DNA of 64,000 bases, taken from Hyphomonadaceae bacterium (GTDB taxonomy: Bacteria; Pseudomonadota; Alphaproteobacteria; Caulobacterales; Aquidulcibacteraceae). The translations under genes were made by a program, and so were the position numbers. Each line of letters opens with the position of its first letter. Position 1 is the stretch's first letter. The stretch covers positions 1 through 64,000 of the forward strand of contig JALHQO010000004.1 in NCBI GenBank assembly GCA_022841905.1. Reading direction: 5' to 3'. The notes beneath the pieces are model-generated. The model was not told where the DNA came from and did not search any database. It worked only from the letters and a program-made list of their open reading frames with translations. This document shows positions 41,386 through 49,289 of this stretch, in pieces.

Positions 41386-42171
41386 TCAAGTCAAGCGCAC
41401 TGGGTCGGTTGAGGCAGGCGCGTGAACGAGGTCGCGATAAGCACGCCAGCTTGCCAATCCGAGCCAGGGAAAGACCAAAGCGAGCCCGAGCCAAGAGGTC
41501 GCCGCGCACGCAAGCAGCAGCACCGTGATCAAGGCCGCCCACAAAAGCATTGGCCAGACGTTTTTGGCCACGCTCTGGACGCTGGTGAATATCGCTTCGA
41601 ACACGGTGGTTTTCTGATCCAGCAACATCGGCGCGCTGACCACGGTGATGGCGAACGTGAAGAAGGCCATCGCGCCGCCGATGACCGTGCCAGCTATGAG
41701 CATCGTATGCCCTTCGCTCGTTCCCAAAGCAAAGGCGATGAAGTCAGAAACAGTCGTGTGCAGACGGTAGGTGGACAGCCCGTAGACAAGCTGAGCGACG
41801 CGTCCCCAAAACAAATAGATCAAGACCAGTGCAAGGCCCAGATAAAAGACGTCCGCCCGCAGCGCGCCTTTGACCATGATCATATGCTTCAGCGCAGGCC
41901 GCTCGCCTTGGTCGATGCGACGGCCGGCTTCGTAAAGGCCCATGGCCAGGAGTGGCGCGATAAAAACGAAGCCGCAGCTCAGACTGAGCGCCCAGAAGGC
42001 GAGGTCAGACGCGATAAGGGCGCGCCATATCGCAAAGCTTACCAGTGCAATTGTTGTCCCATAGATCAAAGAAGCGACGAGCGTAGCTGCGAAATCACGC
42101 AAGCCCAGCGCCAGCCATCGCAACGGCGCGGTCATGCCGATCGTGTTCGCCTCAGCCAAAATGAACCCCAA
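41386..42171 (-). CDS. DUF2189 membrane protein
   Basis: 261 residues with six membrane segments (e.g. ATLVASLIYGTTIALVSFAIW, ~28-48; SLSCGFVFIAPLLAMGLYEAGRR, ~63-85; a last pair ~205-240), matching DUF2189, often found beside cytochrome oxidase or anaerobic genes. The start is uncertain: a TTG at 42171 or ATG at 42135, neither with a good ribosome site. A weak FixK-type box lies upstream. Function unknown. Confidence 0.85.
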   Translation of the reverse strand: MGFILAEANTIGMTAPLRWLALGLRDFAATLVASLIYGTTIALVSFAIWRALIASDLAFWALSLSCGFVFIAPLLAMGLYEAGRRIDQGERPALKHMIMVKGALRADVFYLGLALVLIYLFWGRVAQLVYGLSTYRLHTTVSDFIAFALGTSEGHTMLIAGTVIGGAMAFFTFAITVVSAPMLLDQKTTVFEAIFTSVQSVAKNVWPMLLWAALITVLLLACAATSWLGLALVFPWLGLASWRAYRDLVHAPASTDPVRLT

Positions 42172-42243
42172 CGGCTTGGTCGCATGACTTCGGGCGCCTG
42201 AAATCGCCAGGGGCCATCCAAGCGGTGTCCATCAAGATTGTGA

Positions 42244-42257
42244 TTGCGTTGAATCAA
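42244..42257 (-). promoter_or_regulatory. Weak FixK/FNR-type box upstream of DUF2189
   Basis: TTGCGTTGAATCAA fits TTG(A/C)-N6-(T/G)CAA but has two mismatches to the symmetric box. Centre 79 bases upstream of 42171. Confidence 0.4.
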
Positions 42258-42358
42258 AAGACGCTTCCCAGACCGGCGCGCCGGGGTGCAATACTTTGAG
42301 AGACACCGACCTCGCTGGTCGTGCGCGGCGCCTTCGCGCAGCCCTTTAAGGGTCAAGC

Positions 42359-43688
42359 CTAAATCGCCGCCGCGTGGCGCTGCCTCCCTTCTGGTCGCGC
42401 ATAGGCATCGAACGCCATGCCAACCAGACGGCACAAGGGGCGCGCCTCAGCACTGAGGACGATTGCGTCGTCCACCACGCGCACGAGGCCAAGCGCGATC
42501 ATGGGCGCCAGCGTTTCAAGCGCGCTGGCGCAGCCTTCACGTCCGCCAAGCGGACCCAGGTCGGCGACAAAGTCGCACATGATCTGCTCAATCAAACGCC
42601 GCCGAATACGATCTTCCTCCGAAAGCGCGTGGCCACGCGCCGTCGCCAAGGCGCCAGAGGCTATCGCGCGCGCCCATGCGCCGGGCTCGGCGGCGTTTTG
42701 CGCGTATCCTTGTGGCAGTGTGGAGATGGCGGAGGGACCCAAGCCCACAATCGCGCCAGGCCCCTCGGCAACATAGCCTTGGAAGGAGCGGCGCAGGCGC
42801 TGCTCTGTTGCAGCGATTGCAAGCTCATCTTCAGGTAAAGCGAAGTGATCGAGACCGATGGCGCTATAGCCCGCCGCTTCCAATGCTGTGCGGGCCGCAG
42901 CGGCCTGCTCGAAGCGCGCCGCCGCGGTGGGAAGCAGTGTTTCGTCGATCATGCGCTGGCGTTTTTTGAACCACGGCACGTGGGCGTAGCCGAACAATGC
43001 GATGCGCGCGGGCGCCAGAGCAACGACCTGTTGCACTGTGCTCGCCAAGTCTTCAAGGCGCTGAGCTGGCAGCCCATACATAAGGTCAATGCTGAGGTCA
43101 TCGACGCCATGCGCGCGCAATATCGTGACGGCGCGTTGCACCAGCTCCAAAGGCTGAATGCGACCGATCGCTCTTTGCACGTGTTCGTTGAGGTCTTGCA
43201 CGCCCAAAGAGGCGCGCGTGACGCCCGCACTCTTGTAAGCGCGGGCGGTATCGGCGTCCAAGCAGCGAGGATCGATTTCGATGGCATGGTGGGCAAGCTC
43301 TGAGAAATCAAAGCGCGCCGAGAGGGCTTGAAACAGGCGTGCGAACGCCGCTGGCTCTAGGATGTTGGGCGTGCCTCCACCCCAGTGAAGCTCGGTGACG
43401 CGTCCCCCGCCCAGCTCAGACGCCACGAGGTCGATCTCGGCGCTCAGCGTTGCGATGAAATCTTCAATCGGTTCGCGGCGCCGCGAACGTGTTGCAGCCG
43501 CAGTACCAGCAGATTTCACGGCAGTAGGGGACGTGCACATAGAGCGACAGGCGTGCTTGGCTGGGCGTTTCGTTCAACCATCGGCGCACCTCGTCGGGGC
43601 CAACGGCAGCGGTGAAGTTTGGCGCCGTCGGATAGCTTGTGTAGCGCGGCGCTTGACGATCAGCGAAGCTCAGCAAGGTCGAGTGCAT
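42359..43688 (-). pseudogene. hemN: Oxygen-independent coproporphyrinogen III oxidase, frameshifted
   Basis: The N-terminal frame (43688 to a TGA at 43464) carries RYTSYPTAPNF and the radical-SAM cluster motif YCREICWYCGCN (CxxxCxxC). The rest of HemN (REPIEDFIATL, ELHWGGGTPNIL, EIDPRC, GLGPSAIS) continues in another frame to 42359. The span is 1330 bases, one more than a multiple of three, and the shift lies near 43470-43490 in GC-rich sequence (TCGCGGCGCCGCG). Joined, the protein would have the normal HemN length of ~442. Either a true recent inactivation, a sequencing error, or recoding. Makes protoporphyrinogen-pathway heme without O2, fitting the FNR-type box upstream. Confidence 0.88.
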
Positions 43689-43720
43689 TGCCCAGTTTGG
43701 CTGACGGCGCGGTTGGCGAT

Positions 43721-43734
43721 TTGACCACGATCAA
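43721..43734 (-). promoter_or_regulatory. FNR/FixK box upstream of hemN
   Basis: TTGACCACGATCAA, exact to TTGAY-N4-RTCAA. Its centre is 39.5 bases before the hemN ATG, so class-II activation would start transcription at the start codon. Confidence 0.75.
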
Positions 43735-44015
43735 CAGATCCAACCGATGCGGCCTGCGGTTCGCAAACGCCGTCAAAACAGATGCTGCGCGTCGACTTGC
43801 CTTCATGGCGTCGGTCTGGGCCCAGGCAAGAGGTCGGCAGCGGCAGCGCCGCGTGGCTCCAATGGCGACCCGTTCAGGCGCCGGGCGCCCGCACAGCACG
43901 CCCAGGTCTTAAACGCGCCAGTGTCGGCCAGTTCAAAGGCTCAGTTGCGAACCAATAGGATAGGATCAGGGTTCATAGCGCATCTACCGATGGCATGGAC
44001 CGAACCGGCCCGCCT
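43735..44015. other. Intergenic, between two FNR/FixK boxes
   Basis: About 280 bases between the divergent hemN and membrane-protein promoters. No gene is supported here. Confidence 0.45.
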
Positions 44016-44029
44016 TTGACGCCAGTCAA
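44016..44029 (+). promoter_or_regulatory. FNR/FixK box upstream of membrane protein gene
   Basis: Perfect palindrome TTGACGCCAGTCAA. Centre 76 bases before the ATG at 44099; CATGCT at 44051-44056 is a possible -10 element. Confidence 0.7.
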
Positions 44030-44098
44030 CATCGAAGCGTTTGGGCCTGACATGCTTGGCCGTCACCACCGACGACACCAAGGCGGGGTCTGGGCTGA

Positions 44099-44782
44099 AT
44101 GGCGCTCGATCAAAGGGTAGAGCGCGTGCAGCGCCAACGAGCGCGGGCTTGGCGCTTCACCTTTGGCGTCGCGTTGGTCGCATGCGCGGCGACGGCGGCG
44201 GCAAGCTTGGCTGAGCCTCATTTGCGCGGCTGGTTTGCCCATTATCTTGGACCCGTGTCGGCGCCGCTTTGCGTCGCCGCACTCGGCGTGATCGCGGTTT
44301 CTATTGCACCGAGCTTGAGACGCGGGCGCTTTTGGGGCGCGCCGCGCCTGCAAGCCGTGTTTGCAACAGCGGCGTTTATTTCGGTTTTTGGCGGCGTCAT
44401 AATCGCCATCGACCATTTCGCGGCTGCTCCAATCGGGAGGAATGCGCCGCTGCCATGGGCGCTGCTCTACTATCCTGCCATGGGCTTTGTGGCGCAGATT
44501 GCGCTCCACCTTGTTCCACTGAGCGCAATCGTTTGGGCCTTCCCGGCGTTCTCACGACAACGACCATGGACCGTCATGGCGCTGTCAGCCCTGCCGGAAG
44601 CGATGCTGCAGGGGCTGAGCGCAGAGGGCGGCGGCGCAGCTTTCGTCGCGCTCCAGCTCATCGGTTTCGGCATCACTGAGGTCTACCTGCTGCGGCGGTT
44701 CGGATTCATCACGATGTACGCCTTTCGGCTCGGCTACTACCTGATCTGGCACATCGTCTGGGCGGCGGTGCGCTCAGGCTGA
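44099..44782 (+). CDS. Multi-span membrane protein, unknown function
   Basis: 227 residues with about six membrane segments (~20-40, 55-75, 95-115, 125-145, 155-180, 190-222). The C-terminal helix has FGFITMYAFRLGYYLIWHIVW, with Arg, Tyr and a His in the membrane, and helix 3 has an intramembrane Asp-His (AIDHFA). The pattern recalls CPBP-type intramembrane proteases but the paired Glu motif is missing, so that call is not made. Controlled by a perfect FNR/FixK box and divergent from hemN, so an anaerobic or microaerobic role is likely (inference). Confidence 0.75.
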   Translation: MALDQRVERVQRQRARAWRFTFGVALVACAATAAASLAEPHLRGWFAHYLGPVSAPLCVAALGVIAVSIAPSLRRGRFWGAPRLQAVFATAAFISVFGGVIIAIDHFAAAPIGRNAPLPWALLYYPAMGFVAQIALHLVPLSAIVWAFPAFSRQRPWTVMALSALPEAMLQGLSAEGGGAAFVALQLIGFGITEVYLLRRFGFITMYAFRLGYYLIWHIVWAAVRSG

Positions 44783-44805
44783 CCTCAATAGGCCAATGCC
44801 AGCGC

Positions 44806-46005
44806 TCATCTGCGCGCCTCGATTGCGTGCACGTAAGCGCCATCGGCCATGGCGTCGCCAGGAAAGAGAATGACCTGCTCGCCGCCGCGCAGTCCAGATG
44901 ACACCGCGCGATAATCGTCGCCGCCATCGCCCAACGCGATCGGGGTGAGGCGGGCGCGCCCGCCCTGAACCACGAACACCGCCCAGCCGTCGCCGTCGCG
45001 CACCAATGCATCGGTGGGCGCGCGAACCGCGTTGCGTTGCTCGCTTAAGACGACGCGCGCATCGACCCGAAAGCCATGCCCGAGCGGGTGCGCCGCTTGC
45101 GGATCGACAAGATGCAAGATGACGTTGACACGCTGCTCTTCAACGCCGAGCGCCGAGATGCGGGTGCGCGCATAAGGCTCGATGCGGAAGACGCGAGCCG
45201 GGATTGGCGTATCGCCGCCCCAGTTTTCAATCTGGGCTGAAGCGCCTGCCTGCATGCGTACAGCGTCTTGGGTCAAGAACTCGGCGGCGATCTCGATTTG
45301 GCTGGTGTCGCCAATCTCAATCAGGGGCGCACCCGCAAGCGCAATCGTCTCGCTTTGTTGCAGCACGCGAAGCACGCGACCGGCGGCCGGGCTGATCACG
45401 GGAGTCGCACGCCGCGCCCGCGCGGACGGAGAACTCGCCGCCGCGCGCGCGCGCGTGACCTCGGCCCGGCGTGCGTTGACCGCCGCGCGTGCTGCGCGCA
45501 GGCCGGCATTGGCGGCGTCGAGTGCTGCTTGTGAGGCAAAATCGCGGGCAAAGAGTGTCGCCACCCGCCTCTGATCACTTTGCGCCAGCTGTAAGTCCGC
45601 TTCGCTGGCGGCGAGCGCGGCCTGCGCGGCGGCAACGCCTGCACTGGCTTCCGCGGCGACGCGCGCGTCGAGCAGTGCGGGATCCGCCGGCAAGATCGAG
45701 GCGACAACTTGCCCGCGCTCGACCGCGTCGCCGGGCTCCAGCTCAATGCGCTGCAGTTCGCCGCTGACGGGCGCCGCCACCACGAACACGTCGTGGATCC
45801 GCGTGCGCGCTTCATCGATCACCTCGCTGCGCACGATGCCACGGTCAACGACGGCGACCTCCACACTCAGTGGCCGCGGCCATGCCAGCCAGACAAGCAT
45901 GAGCGCAACCGCAATGCCCGCGCCGAGCCACATACGCTGTGCGACAGTAAAATTCAGCGGCGCCTTCGCCATTGCAATCAAATCTGTGCGAGAGGGCAGG
46001 CGCAT
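44806..46005 (-). CDS. Periplasmic adaptor (HlyD/MFP family)
   Basis: 399 residues: N-terminal membrane anchor (~25-43, GAGIAVALMLVWLAW), a biotinyl-lipoyl half (GIVRSEVIDEARTRIHDVFV, PVSGELQRIELEPGD), a coiled-coil hairpin (~105-200, rich in Ala/Arg/Glu), the second lipoyl half (PVISPAAGRVLRVLQQSETI) and beta-barrel domains. Last gene of an efflux operon with an FtsX-type permease and an ATPase; links the inner-membrane pump to an outer-membrane channel or acts as a periplasmic funnel. Confidence 0.88.
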   Translation of the reverse strand: MRLPSRTDLIAMAKAPLNFTVAQRMWLGAGIAVALMLVWLAWPRPLSVEVAVVDRGIVRSEVIDEARTRIHDVFVVAAPVSGELQRIELEPGDAVERGQVVASILPADPALLDARVAAEASAGVAAAQAALAASEADLQLAQSDQRRVATLFARDFASQAALDAANAGLRAARAAVNARRAEVTRARAAASSPSARARRATPVISPAAGRVLRVLQQSETIALAGAPLIEIGDTSQIEIAAEFLTQDAVRMQAGASAQIENWGGDTPIPARVFRIEPYARTRISALGVEEQRVNVILHLVDPQAAHPLGHGFRVDARVVLSEQRNAVRAPTDALVRDGDGWAVFVVQGGRARLTPIALGDGGDDYRAVSSGLRGGEQVILFPGDAMADGAYVHAIEARR

Positions 46006-46009
46006 GAAA

Positions 46010-48373
46010 TCAGTCTCTGGCTTTGAGGACAGCGATCATATCGAGTTTGTCGATACCGGCGCGCACCACCATCGCAGCGGCGCCAACGCATCCAAGCGTG
46101 AACGCGACGGCGAATGCATACCCCGCCGGATTGAACACAAACGGGAAGGCGTACATGTCGGTTTGGAAGAGCTGCATCAGCCAGATCGACAAAAATGTGC
46201 CGAGCGCCAGACCCGCCGGGATGGCGATGAGCGCCAGCGCCATCAATTCGCCGACCAGAATGTAAGACACTTCAAGGCGCGTAAAGCCAAGCACGCGCAG
46301 CGTCGCGAGATCGCGCTCCTGTTCGGCCAGAGTTATGCGCGCAGCCGAGAAGGCGACGCCGCCCGCCATGATCGCAGCGAACGCGGCATAGATGAAGTTC
46401 ATGACGCCGATGCCTTGCTCGAACTCGCTCCGCATCGACGCCTCCGCCTGACCGACGAAGCTTACGCCGGCTATGCCTGGAATTTCCTTGATCTCGCGAT
46501 TGAAGGCGTCGTAGCGCGACGTATCCATACGCAGGTGCGCGCCGCTTATCCGCCCCGGCTCGCGCATCAGACGCGAGAGCGCGGCGATCTCCATATAGGC
46601 CGATGATCCAATCATCGGCTCGACGATCGCTGTCACCCGCACACTTGTGGCGATGCGCCGGCCGCGCGTCTGCTCCAGCCGGATCTCATCGCCCAGTTGG
46701 GCGCCGAGTTTTTGCGCAAGGGCGCGCGCGAGCGCGATGCCCGTCGCCGGCGCCGCCATCACCCTTTGCCCTCTGCCCACGATTTGGCTCAGACGCGCAT
46801 GCTCGGGCACGCCAAACACGGCCTCGTGCACGGTGCGGCCATTGTGACGTAAGATCACATCGTCGAGGCGGAAAGGCTCGGCATAGACGACGCCTGGCAG
46901 CCGCTCGACTTGATGCAGGACCGTGCTGTCGCGCGCCTCGGTAAAGGTAAGCGACACGTCTTGGCGATTGGCGACGCCGAAATTGACGTCGAGCAGATAG
47001 TCCATTTCAGCCGGCATGGTGCGCGCGACCACAAGCAGCGCGATGGCGAATGCAACGCCAAGCGCGGTGGTGCCGGCGCGGCGGGGAAAGCGCACGATCC
47101 GCCGCATAATGATCCGCGACTTGGCGTCTAGACTGGCTTCAAAGCGGGAAAGCGTGGGACCAGCCGAGAAGAAGGTGGTCGGACGCGGCGGCGTCAGCGC
47201 CTCGGCCGGAGACAGCCGCGCCGCCTTGAGCACTGAAAAAATGCACCCGGTGAGCGCCGCGGCGAAACCCGCCGCCCATGCGCCGATGAAGGTCGCGGGC
47301 GACGCAGAGAACTCAAGCGATGGAAAGTGGTAATAGTCGCGGTAAAGCTCGGCGACTGAGCGGCCGAGCGCAATGCCGGCGGCTGAGCCAATGAAGGCGC
47401 CGATGGCGGCGAAGATGAGCGCGCTTTTGGCGTAATGCCAGGCGACCGCCGCGTTTGAATAGCCGAACGCCTTCAGTAGGCCGATATTGGAGCGCTCAGT
47501 TGCGATCACGCGGCCAAGCGCGATGTTTACTAAAAACGCCGCCGTGATCAAAAACAGCGCCGGTAGAAAGATCGCCATGGTGGAGAGCTGGCGGAGTTCT
47601 TCGCTGAGGAAGCGGTCTGACACCATGCGATCGCGGCCATAAGCGCCGATGCCGCCATAGGGTTCGAGAATGCGATCAATGGCGGCGATCGTTTCGGCTT
47701 GATTGGCGTTGCGGCCAAGCAATAACACAGCATCATTGAAGGCGCCGTCGAGATCGTAGGCGCGCGCCAGCGCCTCGCGGTTCATCCAGATGACGCCAAA
47801 GCGTTTGGCTTGCCGAAAAAGCTCACCGGGCGCTGCGACGAAGACAAACTCAGGCGAGTTGGCGATGCCGACAATGCGCAATGTCTGTCGCCGGCCGTGA
47901 AGTGTGGCGTCGAGCCTGTCGTTGAGCACGAGATTATTGGCCTCGGCAAAAGCCTGGCTCAGCAAAACTTCATTGGCGCGTGCGGGATCTGGCCAGCGGC
48001 CGCGGGCAAGCGTTAGATCGTTGACGCGCGGCCGCCCCTCGATCGGGAGCGAAACTAAACGCGCCGATGGCGGCTCGGAGACGCCGGGCAGATCCAGTAA
48101 CGCAACGCCGCTCACGCGCGTCTCGATCGTCTCGACGCCCGGCGCTTCTTCCAAAAGCTCGGCTATGCGCTCTGGCGCGCGCACGGCCGACACGGCCACA
48201 TCGGCCATGTGGCGTTCAGCGTAATACGCCGCGCGGGTGCGCTCCATCGAGCCGCGCATGCCCACAGCCATGACCATGACCGAGAGCCCGCACGCGAGCA
48301 CAAGTGCTACGCCCAAAGCATGAACGCGCATGCGCCAGACATCACGAAAGAGTTTTTTGTCCAGCGCGCGCAT
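46010..48373 (-). CDS. ABC transporter permease with two FtsX domains
   Basis: 787 residues: membrane helix at the N-terminus (~15-35), MacB-like periplasmic domain (~45-240), FtsX domain (helices ~260-390), a second periplasmic domain, and a second FtsX domain near the C-terminus (~660-780). The duplicated layout is that of a fused MacB/LolC-type permease. Four bases separate its stop from the adaptor start. Works with the ATPase encoded just upstream. Confidence 0.88.
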   Translation of the reverse strand: MRALDKKLFRDVWRMRVHALGVALVLACGLSVMVMAVGMRGSMERTRAAYYAERHMADVAVSAVRAPERIAELLEEAPGVETIETRVSGVALLDLPGVSEPPSARLVSLPIEGRPRVNDLTLARGRWPDPARANEVLLSQAFAEANNLVLNDRLDATLHGRRQTLRIVGIANSPEFVFVAAPGELFRQAKRFGVIWMNREALARAYDLDGAFNDAVLLLGRNANQAETIAAIDRILEPYGGIGAYGRDRMVSDRFLSEELRQLSTMAIFLPALFLITAAFLVNIALGRVIATERSNIGLLKAFGYSNAAVAWHYAKSALIFAAIGAFIGSAAGIALGRSVAELYRDYYHFPSLEFSASPATFIGAWAAGFAAALTGCIFSVLKAARLSPAEALTPPRPTTFFSAGPTLSRFEASLDAKSRIIMRRIVRFPRRAGTTALGVAFAIALLVVARTMPAEMDYLLDVNFGVANRQDVSLTFTEARDSTVLHQVERLPGVVYAEPFRLDDVILRHNGRTVHEAVFGVPEHARLSQIVGRGQRVMAAPATGIALARALAQKLGAQLGDEIRLEQTRGRRIATSVRVTAIVEPMIGSSAYMEIAALSRLMREPGRISGAHLRMDTSRYDAFNREIKEIPGIAGVSFVGQAEASMRSEFEQGIGVMNFIYAAFAAIMAGGVAFSAARITLAEQERDLATLRVLGFTRLEVSYILVGELMALALIAIPAGLALGTFLSIWLMQLFQTDMYAFPFVFNPAGYAFAVAFTLGCVGAAAMVVRAGIDKLDMIAVLKARD

Positions 48374-48376
48374 CGC

Positions 48377-49108
48377 TCACCACACCAGATCGGAGGGTTG
48401 AACGCGGGCAGTGTTGGTCTCGACGCTGCGGACACGGCCGTCGCCAAAGCGAATGACGCGCGCGCCCATGCGCGCGACATCGCCATTGTGGGTGACGATC
48501 AAGGTTGTCGACCCGTAGCGTTGGTTCACTTCCTGCAACGCTTCCAGCACCCGCACGCCAGTCTTCACGTCAAGCGCGCCTGTCGGTTCGTCGCATAGGA
48601 GCACGGCCGGTCTCTTGGCGATAGCGCGTGCGACCGCGACACGCTGCTGCTCGCCGCCGGACAGTTGCGATGGAAAGTGATCGAGGCGCTGACCAAGCCC
48701 TACCAGCTCAAGCGCTTCGGCGGCGTCCAGCGGATCATCGGTGATCTCGCCAACAAGTTCGACGTTCTCGCGCGCCGTGAGACTGGGAATGAGATTGTAG
48801 AATTGGAAGATGAAGCCGACGTGCTGGCGGCGATAGCGGGTCAATGCTTGTTCGCTGAGGCCGGTGAGCGCAGCGCCGCGGAATTGGATGGCGCCTTCGC
48901 TCGGACGATCGAGACCCCCCAGAATGTTGAGGAGGGTGGACTTGCCTGAGCCTGACGGGCCCAGCAAAACGATCAATTCGCCGCCGCTGATGTCGAGGTT
49001 GACGTCAATGAGGGCGCGAACCGCTGTTTGGCCCTCGCCATAAGTTCGGCAAATGCCGCGCAGAGCAAAGAGCGGCGTAGGCTGATCGGACGGCGCGGCG
49101 TTGATCAT
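48377..49108 (-). CDS. ABC transporter ATP-binding protein (MacB/LolD type)
   Basis: 243 residues with Walker [21 protein letters not shown] (~50-69), [21 protein letters not shown]-loop region, signature [17 protein letters not shown], Walker [14 protein letters not shown] and the D-loop/H-loop VTHNGDV. Drives the FtsX permease downstream; the operon is ATPase-permease-adaptor. A FixK-type box is centred 39.5 bases upstream of the ATG. Confidence 0.92.
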   Translation of the reverse strand: MINAAPSDQPTPLFALRGICRTYGEGQTAVRALIDVNLDISGGELIVLLGPSGSGKSTLLNILGGLDRPSEGAIQFRGAALTGLSEQALTRYRRQHVGFIFQFYNLIPSLTARENVELVGEITDDPLDAAEALELVGLGQRLDHFPSQLSGGEQQRVAVARAIAKRPAVLLCDEPTGALDVKTGVRVLEALQEVNQRYGSTTLIVTHNGDVARMGARVIRFGDGRVRSVETNTARVQPSDLVW

Positions 49109-49140
49109 GATGTTTCATGCCCGGTTTGCTCAGACGATCC

Positions 49141-49154
49141 TTGATCGGGCGCAA
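49141..49154 (-). promoter_or_regulatory. FixK/FNR-type box between efflux operon and P-type ATPase operon
   Basis: TTGATCGGGCGCAA fits TTG(A/C)-N6-(T/G)CAA (reverse TTGCGCCCGATCAA). Spacing suits the leftward efflux operon; the rightward ATPase operon begins 136 bases away. Confidence 0.45.
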
Positions 49155-49276
49155 GTGAGATTGATGCGCGCTCTGCTCTCATGTCCATGCCTTTTGCGAC
49201 GGCCGATGATAAGCGACATTGGCGTGGGTTCCTTCTGGGATAAGCCTGCGCAGCCGTGATCGCAGTGAGAGTGCGG

Positions 49277-49282
49277 GATAAT
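49277..49282 (+). promoter_or_regulatory. -10 element of the P-type ATPase / AMP phosphorylase operon
   Basis: GATAAT, seven bases before the GTG at 49290. If used, transcription would start on or next to the start codon (leaderless). Confidence 0.4.
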
Positions 49283-49289
49283 CTGTCCG

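Noticed and set aside
44099-44782. CPBP-type intramembrane protease call
   Set aside because: The paired Glu motif needed for that family is not present.
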